From Brytella acorum (lineage in GTDB: Bacteria; Pseudomonadota; Alphaproteobacteria; Acetobacterales; Acetobacteraceae): a stretch of 52,852 nucleotides of DNA. The position numbers and the translations under genes were made by a program. Under the pieces are notes generated by a model. That model saw only the letters and a list, made by a program, of their open reading frames with translations. It made no database searches and was not told where the DNA came from. The DNA is taken from assembly GCF_029309905.1 (NCBI RefSeq), contig NZ_JARBJP010000011.1:1-52852 (forward strand), read 5' to 3'. Numbering within the stretch: the first letter of the stretch is position 1; each line of letters opens with the position of its first letter. This document shows positions 8,044 through 16,531 of the stretch, one piece after another.

Positions 8044-8928
8044 TTACCCAGATGATGTCATGAGATTCTGTACAAATTCCGCGAACTGGCGTGCTTTCGC
8101 GGTCATCATGTTACCGGCTGGGAAAACCGCCCAGAGATCGATGAGAGGCAACGACCACTCTTCCAGCACCCGCACGACGGAGCCGCTCTCCAGTTCCGGC
8201 GCGAACATCCAGTCCGACGTGATGGTCAGGCCCATATCTGTCAGGATCGCAGCGCGCAACCCTTCGGCGGCGCTGACGCGCAGCCGCCCAGAAACGGAAA
8301 CCGACACCGCCGCTCCGTCCCGCGTGAACGACCAGACGCTCGGCAATTGGCTGTAGATGACGGTGTCGTGGTGTGCGAGATCCGCCGGATGCCGCGGCAA
8401 TCCCGCACGCGCCAGATACGTGGGCGTTGCGATCACCGATCGCCGACCGGTCACGATTTTTCTCGCAACAGCCGTGGAGTCGGAAAGCGCGCCCATACGC
8501 AGGGAGATATCGACACCCTCCGCCACGAGATCGATCATCCGGTCGTCGAGGAGGAAATCGACATCGAGCTGAGGATGCGCCGCCAGAAACTCGGGTAATT
8601 TCGGAATCACATGCAGGCGCGAAAACGTCGTCGCCGCCGACACTCGCAATCGCCCGGACAGCCCGCCGCCCGCCCCCTTGGCGGCGAGTTCCGCTTCGTC
8701 CGCTTCCTGGATGGCGTTGCGCGCGCGTTCATAGAAGTTCTGTCCGGCCTCGGTCGGCGTCAGGCCGCGCGTCGTGCGGATCAGCAGACTAACCTGAAGC
8801 CGGGCTTCGAGTTGCGCGACGGTCTTGGAGACCGCCGGCTGCCCCACGCCGAGCTGACGCGCCGCGGCTGAAAACGAGCCCGTCTCCACCACACGCACGA
8901 ACGTGGTCATTGCCTGATATCGGTCCAT
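8044..8928 (-). CDS. LysR family transcriptional regulator
   Basis: A 294-residue protein starting at MDRYQAMTTFVRVVETGSF. The ATG at 8928 has the ribosome site GGAGGAATGGC directly upstream. The N-terminal winged HTH (SAAARQLGVGQPAVSKTVAQLEARLQVSLLIRTTRGLTPTEAG) and a C-terminal substrate-binding domain are complete. It belongs to the large group whose members often control a divergent oxidoreductase or glutathione transferase gene. The divergent cluster starting with GST at 9197 (GST, Old Yellow Enzyme, peroxiredoxin) fits that pattern. The inducer is unknown. Confidence 0.92.
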   Translation of the reverse strand: MDRYQAMTTFVRVVETGSFSAAARQLGVGQPAVSKTVAQLEARLQVSLLIRTTRGLTPTEAGQNFYERARNAIQEADEAELAAKGAGGGLSGRLRVSAATTFSRLHVIPKLPEFLAAHPQLDVDFLLDDRMIDLVAEGVDISLRMGALSDSTAVARKIVTGRRSVIATPTYLARAGLPRHPADLAHHDTVIYSQLPSVWSFTRDGAAVSVSVSGRLRVSAAEGLRAAILTDMGLTITSDWMFAPELESGSVVRVLEEWSLPLIDLWAVFPAGNMMTAKARQFAEFVQNLMTSSG

Positions 8929-9196
8929 GCCATTCCTCCGAGGAATGGCCTTTATCGCCCCGAGATGACTGCCGTGTCGAGCGGCATGGAGGATATCGTC
9001 TGCGTCACCCGGACAGGCCGGGCCAGAGAGAAAGAAAGCCCGATGTTCGGACCCTTCATCGTCGCAGCGTCCGAACCGGCCATCGCACACGGCATGCTCG
9101 CCTTCCAGCTCACCGGCAGCCCGCTTCATGCCCTGCTGGCACTGGTCGGTCATGCCCTCTCAAGCCCGCAGGCCCGCCATAAAGGAGAAAACGAGG

Positions 9197-9832
9197 ATGC
9201 TTGATGTCTATGCTTTCGCGACGCCCAACAGCGTCAAGGTGCCGATCGCGCTGGAGGAACTGGGATTTCCCTATACGCTGCACGGCGTCAATGTCCGCAA
9301 GGGCGAACAGAAGACGCCAGAGTTTCTCAGGCTGAATCCCAACGGCAAGGTGCCGGTCCTCGTCGACACGCCCGAAAACGGCGATCCGTTCATCCTCACG
9401 GAATCAGCGGCGATCCTCGTTTATCTCGCCGAGAAAGCCGGTCGGCTCCTGCCGGCCAGCGGGGAAGAGCGCGCCCGCGTTTTCGAGCAGCTTTTCTTCC
9501 ACGCCTCCGGTCTGAGCCCCGCTTTCGGACAGTCCGGCTTCTTCCAGCGCTTCGCCGCCGAGCCTCAGCCCCTTGCCCTCGAGCGTTTCGCCAGCGAAGC
9601 GACGCGCACGCTGGGCCTGCTCGACGGCGTGCTGGCGGAGCGCCCGTTCGTTGCCGGGGAAGACTTCACCATCGCGGACATCGCCCATTTCGGCTGGCTG
9701 TGGCGTCGTGGTTTCCCCAACATCACATTCGACGACACACCCAACATCGCGCGCTGGTACGAAACGGTCGAAGCACGCCCGGCCGTCCAACGCGGCATCG
9801 CCCGCGTCGAGGCACTCGTCCCGCAAGACTGA
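9197..9832 (+). CDS. Glutathione S-transferase family protein
   Basis: A 211-residue protein with an N-terminal thioredoxin-like GST domain (about residues 1-85, including the cis-Pro NPNGKVPVLVD and the glutathione gamma-glutamyl-binding ESAA) and an all-helical C-terminal domain ending in the N-capping/hydrophobic-staple segment FTIADIAHFGW. It resembles the YfcG/GstA-like bacterial GSTs that act as disulfide reductases or conjugate electrophiles. The start at 9197 is set by AGGAG and GAGG upstream. It is first in the cluster divergent from LysR and 25 bases ahead of the Old Yellow Enzyme gene. Confidence 0.9.
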   Translation: MLDVYAFATPNSVKVPIALEELGFPYTLHGVNVRKGEQKTPEFLRLNPNGKVPVLVDTPENGDPFILTESAAILVYLAEKAGRLLPASGEERARVFEQLFFHASGLSPAFGQSGFFQRFAAEPQPLALERFASEATRTLGLLDGVLAERPFVAGEDFTIADIAHFGWLWRRGFPNITFDDTPNIARWYETVEARPAVQRGIARVEALVPQD

Positions 9833-9857
9833 CATCATTCCCAGCAAGGAAAACATC

Positions 9858-10952
9858 ATGTCCATGCTTTTCATGCCTTTCAGAGCGGGCGCGCTGTCGC
9901 TCGACCATCGGGTCGTCATGGCGCCGCTCACCCGCATGCGTTCTGAGCCCGGCGACAAAGCTGGCGCGCTCATGCGCGAATACTACACCCAGCGCACATC
10001 GCATGGCGGCCTCATCGTGTCCGAAGCGACGCCTGTCGCGCGGGAAGGATACGGTTATGCCGGGGCGCCCGGCATCTACGACGATGCGCACATCGACGGC
10101 TGGCGTGCGGTAACCGACGCCGTGCATGCCGGGGGCGGCAGGATCGTCATGCAGCTCTGGCATGTCGGACGGCAGTCCCATCGCGATCTTCAGCCGGACG
10201 GCGGCGCACCGGTGGCACCCTCCGCGATCCGGGCGGAAGGGGATGCCTATACGCCGAACGGGGCGGCACCGTTCTCCATGCCGCGCGCCCTGGAACTTCA
10301 TGAAATTCCCTGTGTGATCGAACAGTTCCGGCAGGGCGCGGCGCGCGCGAAAGCAGCCGGTTTCGATGGCGTGGAAATCCACGGCGCGAACGGCTACCTG
10401 CCCGACCAGTTTCTGCAGGACGGCACCAACCATCGCACCGACGACTATGGCGGTCCGATCGAAAACCGCGCGCGCTTCCTGCTGGAAGTGACGCAGGCGG
10501 CCATCGATGTGTGGGGCGCGGACCGCGTCGGCGTGCGGCTGAGTCCAAGCGGCACCTACGGTTCGATGTCCGACAGCAATCCGCAGGAGACCTTCGGCTA
10601 TGTCGCGGAGAAACTGGACGAAATGGGCATCGCTTATCTCCAGGTCGTCGAGCCGCGCATCAAGGGCACGGAACTGGTCGCCGAGAGCGATGCGGTCGCG
10701 GCGCGGACGCTGCGCCGTGCCTTCAGAGGCACGCTCATTGCCGCTGGCGGTTTTGATAGCGCCAGTGCCGAGGCGATCATCCGGGCAGGCGACGCCGATG
10801 CCGTCGCTTTCGGGCGGGCGTTCATCAGCAACCCGGATCTGCCGGAACGTCTGCGACGCAATCTGCCGCTGAACCCGTATGACCGTTCGACCTTCTACGG
10901 CGGCGGCGCGCATGGCTACACCGATTACCCGGCGCTTGAAACCGTCGGCTGA
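9858..10952 (+). CDS. Alkene reductase of the Old Yellow Enzyme family (NemA-like)
   Basis: A 364-residue FMN-dependent (beta/alpha)8 barrel protein. Visible signatures are the substrate-anion-binding His175/Asn178 with Tyr180 in HGANGYL, the FMN-binding TRMRSEPGD region near the N-terminus, and the phosphate-binding AFGRAFISNPDLP near the C-terminus. Family members reduce activated C=C bonds of enals, maleimides and nitro compounds with NAD(P)H, which is a typical electrophile defence. Its place between GST and a peroxiredoxin-like gene supports this. AAGGAAAACATC precedes the start. Confidence 0.93.
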   Translation: MSMLFMPFRAGALSLDHRVVMAPLTRMRSEPGDKAGALMREYYTQRTSHGGLIVSEATPVAREGYGYAGAPGIYDDAHIDGWRAVTDAVHAGGGRIVMQLWHVGRQSHRDLQPDGGAPVAPSAIRAEGDAYTPNGAAPFSMPRALELHEIPCVIEQFRQGAARAKAAGFDGVEIHGANGYLPDQFLQDGTNHRTDDYGGPIENRARFLLEVTQAAIDVWGADRVGVRLSPSGTYGSMSDSNPQETFGYVAEKLDEMGIAYLQVVEPRIKGTELVAESDAVAARTLRRAFRGTLIAAGGFDSASAEAIIRAGDADAVAFGRAFISNPDLPERLRRNLPLNPYDRSTFYGGGAHGYTDYPALETVG

Positions 10953-10957
10953 AACCC

Positions 10958-10974
10958 CATTCCGGCCCGGAATG
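10958..10974 (+). terminator. Small hairpin after the Old Yellow Enzyme gene
   Basis: A 7-bp stem with a 3-base loop (CATTCCG-GCC-CGGAATG) lies directly after the stop codon. There is no T-run, so it may attenuate or stabilise mRNA rather than end transcription. Confidence 0.35.
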
Positions 10975-11059
10975 ACCGATAGTCGGCCGAGCCGTCATCC
11001 CGGATGAAGCAGATCGCTCTATTCTGCGCATGTCACGACGAGCCACAGAGGAAACAATC

Positions 11060-11734
11060 ATGTCACTTCAGGCAAAACTCGATGCTTTCAAAGCCGATTT
11101 CGAAGCCGGCAAGCCACCTTATAACGTGCCTCATGCCGTTATAGAGGTGATGCACCGCGCTACCGCCGAACTGATCGCATCCGGCGCCGCCGAGAAGGCG
11201 CTCAAGGCACGCGACAGGGCTCCGGCTTTCACTTTGAACGATCCGGACGGCAACCCCGTCTCCTCCGCCGACCTTCTGGCGAAGGGCCCGCTGGTCGTCA
11301 GCTTTTATCGCGGTGTCTGGTGCCCTTACTGCAACATGGAACTCCAGGCGCTCGAAGCGGCCCTGCCGTCGTTCCGCGAACTCGGCGCGAATCTGATCGC
11401 CATTTCCCCGCAGACGGCGGTGAACAGCCGCAAGTCTGTGCGTCAGAACCATCTCGATTTCCCGATCCTGTCGGACACGCACAACGATGTGGCCGCGAAG
11501 TTCGGCCTGCGCTTCGCGCTGCCGGATTATCTGGTCGAACTCTACCAGAACCTGAAAAACGACCTCCCGGGCTTCAATGGCGACGACAGCTGGACCCTGC
11601 CGATGCCAGGCCGTTTCGTGATCGGTCAGGACGGCGTGATCCTCTATGCCGAGGTCAACCCGGACTATACCCGCCGCCCTGAACCCGAAGACATGCTCCC
11701 GGCCCTGCTGAAGCTCAGGAACGTCACGGCCTGA
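11060..11734 (+). CDS. Peroxiredoxin-like AhpC/TSA family protein
   Basis: A 224-residue thioredoxin-fold protein with the core motif FYRGVWCPYCNMEL, so Cys88 and Cys91 form a CPYC pair. This is the form seen in the PRX-like/AhpC-TSA family, as distinct from the PxxxTxxC of classical peroxiredoxins. A helical extension of about 50 residues precedes the domain. It probably reduces peroxides or disulfides in the cytoplasm. The ATG at 11060 follows CAGAGGAAACAATC; an upstream frame start at 11030 has no such site. It lies between the Old Yellow Enzyme gene and a broken CMD gene, all on one strand. Confidence 0.88.
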   Translation: MSLQAKLDAFKADFEAGKPPYNVPHAVIEVMHRATAELIASGAAEKALKARDRAPAFTLNDPDGNPVSSADLLAKGPLVVSFYRGVWCPYCNMELQALEAALPSFRELGANLIAISPQTAVNSRKSVRQNHLDFPILSDTHNDVAAKFGLRFALPDYLVELYQNLKNDLPGFNGDDSWTLPMPGRFVIGQDGVILYAEVNPDYTRRPEPEDMLPALLKLRNVTA

Positions 11735-11804
11735 TATCCTGATTATCGGACTGCTCGAAGACGTCGCCGAATTCGCCCGGAAAAAAAGAAAGTGAAATGA
11801 AACG

Positions 11805-12220
11805 ATGACGCCACGAGAAAAAGGCAATGCCGCGACACGGGCCCTGATGGGGGCCGAGCAGTCCGAGCGTCTGGCCAATGCCGCCAGCTCCGACACATTC
11901 GGCGCCGACATCGCCGGCTATGCCGTGGACCATGTTTTCGGCGATATCTGACGCGTGACGGCCTTGATCAGGCGCGCAGAAGCCTCATCACCATGACGGT
12001 CATGGTGGCATTGCGGCAGCCTCATGAATTCGGCTTGCATATGGGTTTCGCGCTCGACCACGGCATGAAGCTGCGCGAGATCGAGGAAGCGCTGATTCAG
12101 ATGCTGCCCTATGTCGGTTTTCCCGCGATCTCCGGCGTCATGCCGGTGGCCACCAAAATCATCGCGGAACGCGGCCTGGACAAAACGGCTGGCTATGCCG
12201 GTCACCGCGGCCTTCTCTGA
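11805..12220 (+). pseudogene. Carboxymuconolactone decarboxylase family gene, frameshifted
   Basis: Translation from 11805 gives the N-terminal part (MTPREKGNAATRALMGAEQS...VDHVFGDI) and then hits TGA at 11949. The rest of the domain continues in another frame (TRDGLDQARRSLITMTVMVALRQPHEF... to the stop at 12220). The break is explained by one missing base: the family's Trp codon TGG after GDI has become TG. Restored, the product would be about 138 residues, matching the gamma-CMD/AhpD-like family that often works with peroxiredoxins. It may be a true pseudogene or a sequence error. Confidence in the family is high. Confidence 0.82.
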
Positions 12221-12314
12221 GAAAGGCTGGAGATCGCAGGCATCGAAACGCGACGCAACCGGGTCTGCGGTCTCTTTTTCACCGCCTCCCGCTCACCCCC
12301 CCGGAGATCTGACA

Positions 12315-13025
12315 ATGCAACGAACCTTTCTGATTACCGGCGCCAGCAAGGGCATCGGCCTGGCTCTGGCACATAATCTGGTGAAGCAGGGTCAGCGCGT
12401 TATCGGCCTGGCGCGCAATCGTACGGAAGATTTTCCAGGCACCCTTGTACAGGCGGACCTGGCCGACAGCGATGCAACGGCACGTCTGTGCGCCGAGCTT
12501 GTGGAGCATTACGATTTTGACGGTGTGGTCAACAACGTCGGCTTTGTCGGAGCGCAACCTCTTGAAGAGGTTTCCCTGTCGGTTTTCGATGAAGTCATGC
12601 GCGTCAATCTTCACCCGGCTGTCCTGACGGCACAGGCTCTTCTACCGGGAATGAGGGCGCGTGGTTGGGGACGCATCGTCAACATATCCAGCCTGACAGC
12701 CCTCGGGGCCATACAACGGACCGCTTATGCCGCAGCGAAGTCGGCACTGATCAGCTTTTCGCGGGGGTGGGCCCTCGAACTTGCCACGACAGGGATCACG
12801 GTCAACACCGTCGCTCCTGGCCCGACAGAGACCGAATTGTTTCGCGCCAACAACACGCCCGGCAGTGATGGTGAAAAATGCTATCTGTCGGGCATCCCCA
12901 TGAAGCGGTTCGGGAGGCCGGAAGAAGTGGCGGCGGCGATCGCGTTTGTGCTGTCGGAAGACGCATCGTTCATGACGGGGCAGACCCTGCATATCGACGG
13001 CGGAGCCTCGATCGGAAAAGCCTGA
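12315..13025 (+). CDS. SDR family oxidoreductase
   Basis: A 236-residue classical SDR with the NAD(P)-binding motif TGASKGIG (residues 9-16), NNVG (73-76) and an intact active site (Ser125/126 region, Tyr138 and Lys142 in TAYAAAK). The C-terminal ...MTGQTLHIDGGAS is typical of FabG-like enzymes. GGAGATCTGACA precedes the ATG at 12315. It follows the broken CMD gene by 94 bases and closes the LysR-flanked detoxification cluster with the next GST. The substrate is unknown. Confidence 0.9.
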   Translation: MQRTFLITGASKGIGLALAHNLVKQGQRVIGLARNRTEDFPGTLVQADLADSDATARLCAELVEHYDFDGVVNNVGFVGAQPLEEVSLSVFDEVMRVNLHPAVLTAQALLPGMRARGWGRIVNISSLTALGAIQRTAYAAAKSALISFSRGWALELATTGITVNTVAPGPTETELFRANNTPGSDGEKCYLSGIPMKRFGRPEEVAAAIAFVLSEDASFMTGQTLHIDGGASIGKA

Positions 13026-13190
13026 GGCGCCGCTGATGCTCGATCCGGTCTCTGACGGATCCCCGCTCATCCTGCGAGAACGACCCCGACGGCTGAACGA
13101 AACGCCGGTCTCGCATCGCTCGTCTCCACAACAGTCGTCATTTTCCCCACCACGAGCATCCCGGCCGACATATCGAAAGGATGGACGCCC

Positions 13191-13889
13191 ATGATCCGCT
13201 TTTACTACCACCCGACGCCGAACCCCGCGAAAATCGCGCTGTTCCTCGAGGAAGCCGGACTTCCCTATGAAGTCGTGCCGATCGATACCGGCAGAGGGGA
13301 GCAGCATACGTCGACTTTCCGCAAGATCAATCCGAACGGCAAGCTTCCGGCCATCGTCGATACGGACGGCCCCGGCGGCCAGGATGCCCGAGTTTTTGAT
13401 TCCACGGCCACTCTTCTCTATCTGGCCGAAAAAACGGGGCGCTTCCTCGGCACCAATGCCGACCGACCGGAACTCCTGTCCTGGCTGATGTTTCTGGGCA
13501 CCGGCCTCGGCCCGTTCTCCGGTCAGGCCGTGCATTTCCAGCATGTCGCGCCCGGCGGTCTCGACTATGCGCTCAACCGCTACCGGCGGGAAATAGAGCG
13601 GCATTATCAGGTGCTGAACGATCATCTGGAAGGCCGCTCGTTCGTGGTCGGTGACGAGTACACCATTGCCGACATGTCGGCCTGGGGCTGGCTCGACCGT
13701 GCGCCGCGCGTGATGAAAGGGTCAGGCACACCTCTGGCGCCCTGGCCCAACCTGGCGCGCTTCATGAACCTCATGAACGCACGTCCGGCCGCTGCCCGTG
13801 CCCGTGCCGTCATGGCCACCCATAGCTTCAAGACCGAGATGGACGAGCAAGCGCTGCGCGCCCTCTATCCCTCGAATTTCCCGAGATAA
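13191..13889 (+). CDS. Glutathione S-transferase family protein
   Basis: A 232-residue GST of the Ure2p/YfcG-like type. It has an N-terminal thioredoxin-like domain with INPNGKLPAIVD and DSTATLLYLAEKTGRFL, and a C-terminal helical domain with YTIADMSAWGWLD. It is clearly different from the GST at 9197 and so is not a recent duplicate. AAGGATGGACGCCC precedes the ATG. It is the last gene of the rightward cluster; 160 bases without a gene separate it from the convergent anti-sigma gene. Confidence 0.9.
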   Translation: MIRFYYHPTPNPAKIALFLEEAGLPYEVVPIDTGRGEQHTSTFRKINPNGKLPAIVDTDGPGGQDARVFDSTATLLYLAEKTGRFLGTNADRPELLSWLMFLGTGLGPFSGQAVHFQHVAPGGLDYALNRYRREIERHYQVLNDHLEGRSFVVGDEYTIADMSAWGWLDRAPRVMKGSGTPLAPWPNLARFMNLMNARPAAARARAVMATHSFKTEMDEQALRALYPSNFPR

Positions 13890-14049
13890 TCGCGAAAGGT
13901 CCGGTCCACGTCTTCATCGAACACCTATGCCTATGCGCCGGAGAAAATCGGAAACGCAGGATCGGCTTGTCCAAGGTTAACGTTTCTTGGAACGTCCCCC
14001 TGAAAGCCGATCTTCGGCCGCCGTCTGGCCCAGGATGACGACGTTTACC

Positions 14050-14691
14050 TTACCAGCGGATCAGCGGAGGCAGGATCAGACGCGTCACGAGCGTCACGAT
14101 GCCGCACGCCACCGAATACCAGACGGCGACATAAAGCGGATCGTCGAAGGGGCAGGCCAGCACGAAGGCCAGCGCGCCGAAAGCCGCCGCGGCGATGCCC
14201 ACCGCCCATGCCGTGCCGCGCGCATCCACCGATGCGCCGCGCCGCGCGAACAGGCCGAGCGCCAGCACCGCCGGCAGGGACAATTCCACAATCTTCCGCG
14301 CGCAGACGATGCCATGCGCCGGATCGAGCCGCTGCCAGAACACGGCAGGCCCGGCCTGAAGCACGTCCACCAGCCACCCGAGCGCGAGTGCCACGAGGGC
14401 GAGCATGCCCACGATACGCAGACCCCGTCGTGGCGAGCGTGTGGGATCGAGCGACAGCAGGGCCGTCGCTCCACCGACGGCGGCAATCACGACCAGGCTC
14501 GCGGCCTTCCACCAGAAGCTCGGCATCCCCATGGCGTCAGGCATGTCCGAACGCATGAGACCCAGCTTCAGCACGAAGACAATCTCGATCACGCCAAGGG
14601 CCAACAGGATCGTCGCGTCCCGCCACGGCGTGCGCCGTCTGACGGGCCGCAGGCCGGTCGCGAGCCGATCGATCAGAGGATCAGTCGACAT
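14050..14691 (-). CDS. nrsF: Anti-sigma factor NrsF (DUF1109 family)
   Basis: A 213-residue inner-membrane protein with six hydrophobic segments, matching the DUF1109/NrsF family. NrsF holds SigF-type ECF factors inactive and, in Caulobacter, senses stress through two conserved cysteines. Here cysteines are seen in GIVCARKI (about residue 130), LACPFDD (about 180) and VACGIV (about 196). The first two lie in the spacing expected for the sensing pair. The gene overlaps the sigma factor gene upstream by 11-14 bases, so both are made together. The ATG at 14691 is preceded by GCGAGG; a GTG three bases earlier is possible. Confidence 0.85.
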   Translation of the reverse strand: MSTDPLIDRLATGLRPVRRRTPWRDATILLALGVIEIVFVLKLGLMRSDMPDAMGMPSFWWKAASLVVIAAVGGATALLSLDPTRSPRRGLRIVGMLALVALALGWLVDVLQAGPAVFWQRLDPAHGIVCARKIVELSLPAVLALGLFARRGASVDARGTAWAVGIAAAAFGALAFVLACPFDDPLYVAVWYSVACGIVTLVTRLILPPLIRW

Positions 14692-15211
14692 CACTACCTC
14701 GCATTACTAAAGCATTCATGCGGTTCAGACCGCGATGAATGTTGACCTTGACCAGCGTGGCGGACTGCCCCGTCCGGTGTGCCGCCTCCTCGATACTCAA
14801 TCCACGCAGCTTAACGAGGCGGATGGCTTCCGCCTGCGCTGGCTTCAACTGCCCGAGCAGGCGTTCCAGCGCATAGGCCGTCGTCACCTGCTCCTCATGA
14901 TCCGGCACAGGCAGATCGTCGTCGAGCGGCGCATCATTCGCCCGGCTGGCGGCCCGCAACCGATCGATCCACTTGTATCGAGCGATCGCCGCGATCCAGG
15001 GGCCGAACTTCTGGGACGGATTGAACGTATGCCGTTTCTCGTGAACGGCAAGCAACGTGTCCTGTACGGCATCGTCAACCATGGATAGCGGCAGACGCCC
15101 GAGAAAGAAGCGTCTCAGCCAATCCTGCGCCTCGGCGAGCACGTGGCGATAGGCATCGGCGTCGCCTGCCTGAGCCGCCGCCATCCAGCGGCTCCAATCC
15201 GCTTCCGTCAC
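14681..15211 (-). CDS. sigF: ECF RNA polymerase sigma factor, SigF type (ECF16-like)
   Basis: A 176-residue sigma factor with region 2 (DAVQDTLLAVHEKRHTFNPSQKFGPWIAAIARYKWIDRLR) and region 4 (RLLGQLKPAQAEAIRLVKLRGLSIEEAAHRTGQSATLVKVNIHRGLNRM). The 3' overlap with a DUF1109 anti-sigma gene identifies it as the SigF/NrsF pair known from Caulobacter and Azospira. It starts with GTG behind GGACGGAGGG. It lies 29 bases downstream of msrA on the same strand, so it is probably also transcribed from the SigF-type promoter at 16460-16485, giving positive autoregulation. Three matching promoters lie nearby. Confidence 0.9.
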   Translation of the reverse strand: MTEADWSRWMAAAQAGDADAYRHVLAEAQDWLRRFFLGRLPLSMVDDAVQDTLLAVHEKRHTFNPSQKFGPWIAAIARYKWIDRLRAASRANDAPLDDDLPVPDHEEQVTTAYALERLLGQLKPAQAEAIRLVKLRGLSIEEAAHRTGQSATLVKVNIHRGLNRMNALVMRGSDVD

Positions 15212-15240
15212 GAACCCTCCGTCCCTGGTTACGACGAGAG

Positions 15241-15948
15241 TCAGCTCCCGCCATCGTCGGCCAGCGTCAGCACCGGCTGCGCGCGCCAGAACGATGCGAA
15301 CAACGCGTGCAGCGCCTCGATCCGTGGTGCGTCATATGTAGCGATATACGGATGATCCGGATAGCGTGCCGCGAAATTTTGGTGATCCGCTCCGGCCACA
15401 TAGAATCCGTGATCCGGGGCCACCTGCGTTGCGATGGGCCTTGCGAAGACATGCGTCGCGTCGAGCTGTGCGATATAGGCATGCGCTTCCCGAGCCTGCT
15501 GCGCGGATCGGGTGTAGAGCACGGAGCGATATTGCGTGCCCTCATCCGGGAATTGGCGGTTCACCTGTGTCGGGTCGAGCGCAACAGAAAAGAAAATGCG
15601 CATCAACGTGCCGTAGCTGACCTGCACTGGATCAAAATCGACTTCAACCGACTCTGCGTGTCCCGTATCGCCGCTACTGACGGTCTCATAATCCGCCGTG
15701 TCGCGCGCACCGCCGTCGAAACCCGCGCGGGTCGCGGTCACACCACGGACATGTTCGAAGACGCTCTGCACGCCCCAGAAGCAACCGCCCGCGAAGACGG
15801 CGCTCGCATGATGCGTCGCGGGCGCCGGCTCCATCAGAGCGGGTGCCGGAAGAATACGGGGGGCGGGTTCGCCCGTCGCTGCGTGGCAGGCGGCGCCGAA
15901 GGTCGTCAGCGCCATCAGGGAAACGCCGAAAAATCCTGATCGTGTCAT
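15241..15948 (-). CDS. msrA: Exported peptide-methionine (S)-S-oxide reductase
   Basis: A 235-residue MsrA with the catalytic Cys56 in GGCFWGV and the family signatures GDTGHAESVEVDFDP and DHQNFAARYP. A hydrophobic N-terminal signal (residues 1-23, ending CHAA) suggests the periplasm, unlike ordinary cytoplasmic MsrA. It reduces the S-epimer of oxidised methionine in proteins. The ATG at 15948 has GGAACTGGAATC in front. It lies 13 bases downstream of msrB and 29 bases upstream of sigF on one strand, so it belongs to an msrB-msrA-sigF-nrsF operon. Confidence 0.93.
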   Translation of the reverse strand: MTRSGFFGVSLMALTTFGAACHAATGEPAPRILPAPALMEPAPATHHASAVFAGGCFWGVQSVFEHVRGVTATRAGFDGGARDTADYETVSSGDTGHAESVEVDFDPVQVSYGTLMRIFFSVALDPTQVNRQFPDEGTQYRSVLYTRSAQQAREAHAYIAQLDATHVFARPIATQVAPDHGFYVAGADHQNFAARYPDHPYIATYDAPRIEALHALFASFWRAQPVLTLADDGGS

Positions 15949-15961
15949 GATTCCAGTTCCT

Positions 15962-16423
15962 TCAGGTCGTATGGAATGAAAGGGCCACACCGTTCATGCA
16001 GTAGCGCAGGCCGGTTGGCTGCGGCCCGTCATCGAACACGTGGCCAAGATGACTGCCGCAGGTCGCGCATCGCACCTCCGTGCGCTCCATGCCGAGGCTG
16101 TCATCGCTACGTTCCTGCACGGCGTGCGGCAGCGCACGCTCGAAACTCGGCCAGCCGGTGCCGCTGTCGAACTTTGCGCGTGCATCGAACGCTGCCGTGT
16201 CGCATCCGGCGCAGGCGAAGCGACCGGGGCGATGCTCTGTCAGAAATGGGCTCGAATACGGCATTTCGGTGCCTGCCTCGCGCAGCACATTCTATTGCGC
16301 GGGCGTCAGCAGGCGGTGCCATGCGGCGTCGGTGTGCGTGACGGGATAGGGCTCGGTGGCCCGTGCACGACCGAACGCCGCCATGGCAACGGCGGCAAGA
16401 AAGAATTGGCGACGGGATGGCAT
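15962..16423 (-). pseudogene. msrB: Tat-exported methionine (R)-S-oxide reductase msrB, interrupted by TAG
   Basis: Starting at 16423 the frame reads MPSRRQFFLAAVAMAAFG (a twin-arginine signal), then LTPAQ, then TAG at 16292-16294. It continues in the same frame with NVLREAGTEMPYSSPFL and the whole MsrB domain: zinc cysteines CAGC and CATC, GTGWPSF, and the catalytic Cys in GLRYCMNG. MsrB proteins normally have LTPxQYxVLRExGTE here, so the TAG replaces the Tyr codon (TAC or TAT). Without readthrough only 43 residues are made; a GTG at 16288 could restart the domain in the cytoplasm. It could be a real nonsense mutation or a sequence error. Confidence 0.85.
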
Positions 16424-16459
16424 GCTGTGTCCCCCTCGTTTTGAGTTGTCACAGCGTTC

Positions 16460-16485
16460 TTCGCGAAAATTCCCTGTCCGGTTAC
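16460..16485 (-). promoter_or_regulatory. SigF-type promoter GTAACC-N16-CGAA for msrB-msrA-sigF-nrsF
   Basis: On the minus strand GTAACC (16485-16480) and CGAA (16463-16460) are exactly 16 bases apart, the arrangement reported for Caulobacter SigF promoters. The -10 element ends 37 bases upstream of the msrB start codon. Confidence 0.85.
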
Positions 16486-16531
16486 GCGGGTAAGAAGAAT
16501 TTTTTATTTCCGTCAGGACATGGCGGAAACT

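Noticed and set aside
8965-9204. 79-codon frame between LysR and GST
   Set aside because: It has no recognisable domain and no ribosome site, and its 3' end covers the GST ribosome site. Left unannotated.
14281-14480. Pro/Arg-rich frames opposite nrsF
   Set aside because: They are composition artefacts; nrsF has proper membrane segments and a sigma-factor partner.
15207-15232. GTAACC on the minus strand just upstream of sigF as a fourth SigF promoter
   Set aside because: With a 16-base spacer the -10 position reads TGAC, not CGAA, and it would overlap the GTG start codon. I treat it as a chance half-site, unless sigF starts at the ATG nine codons further on.
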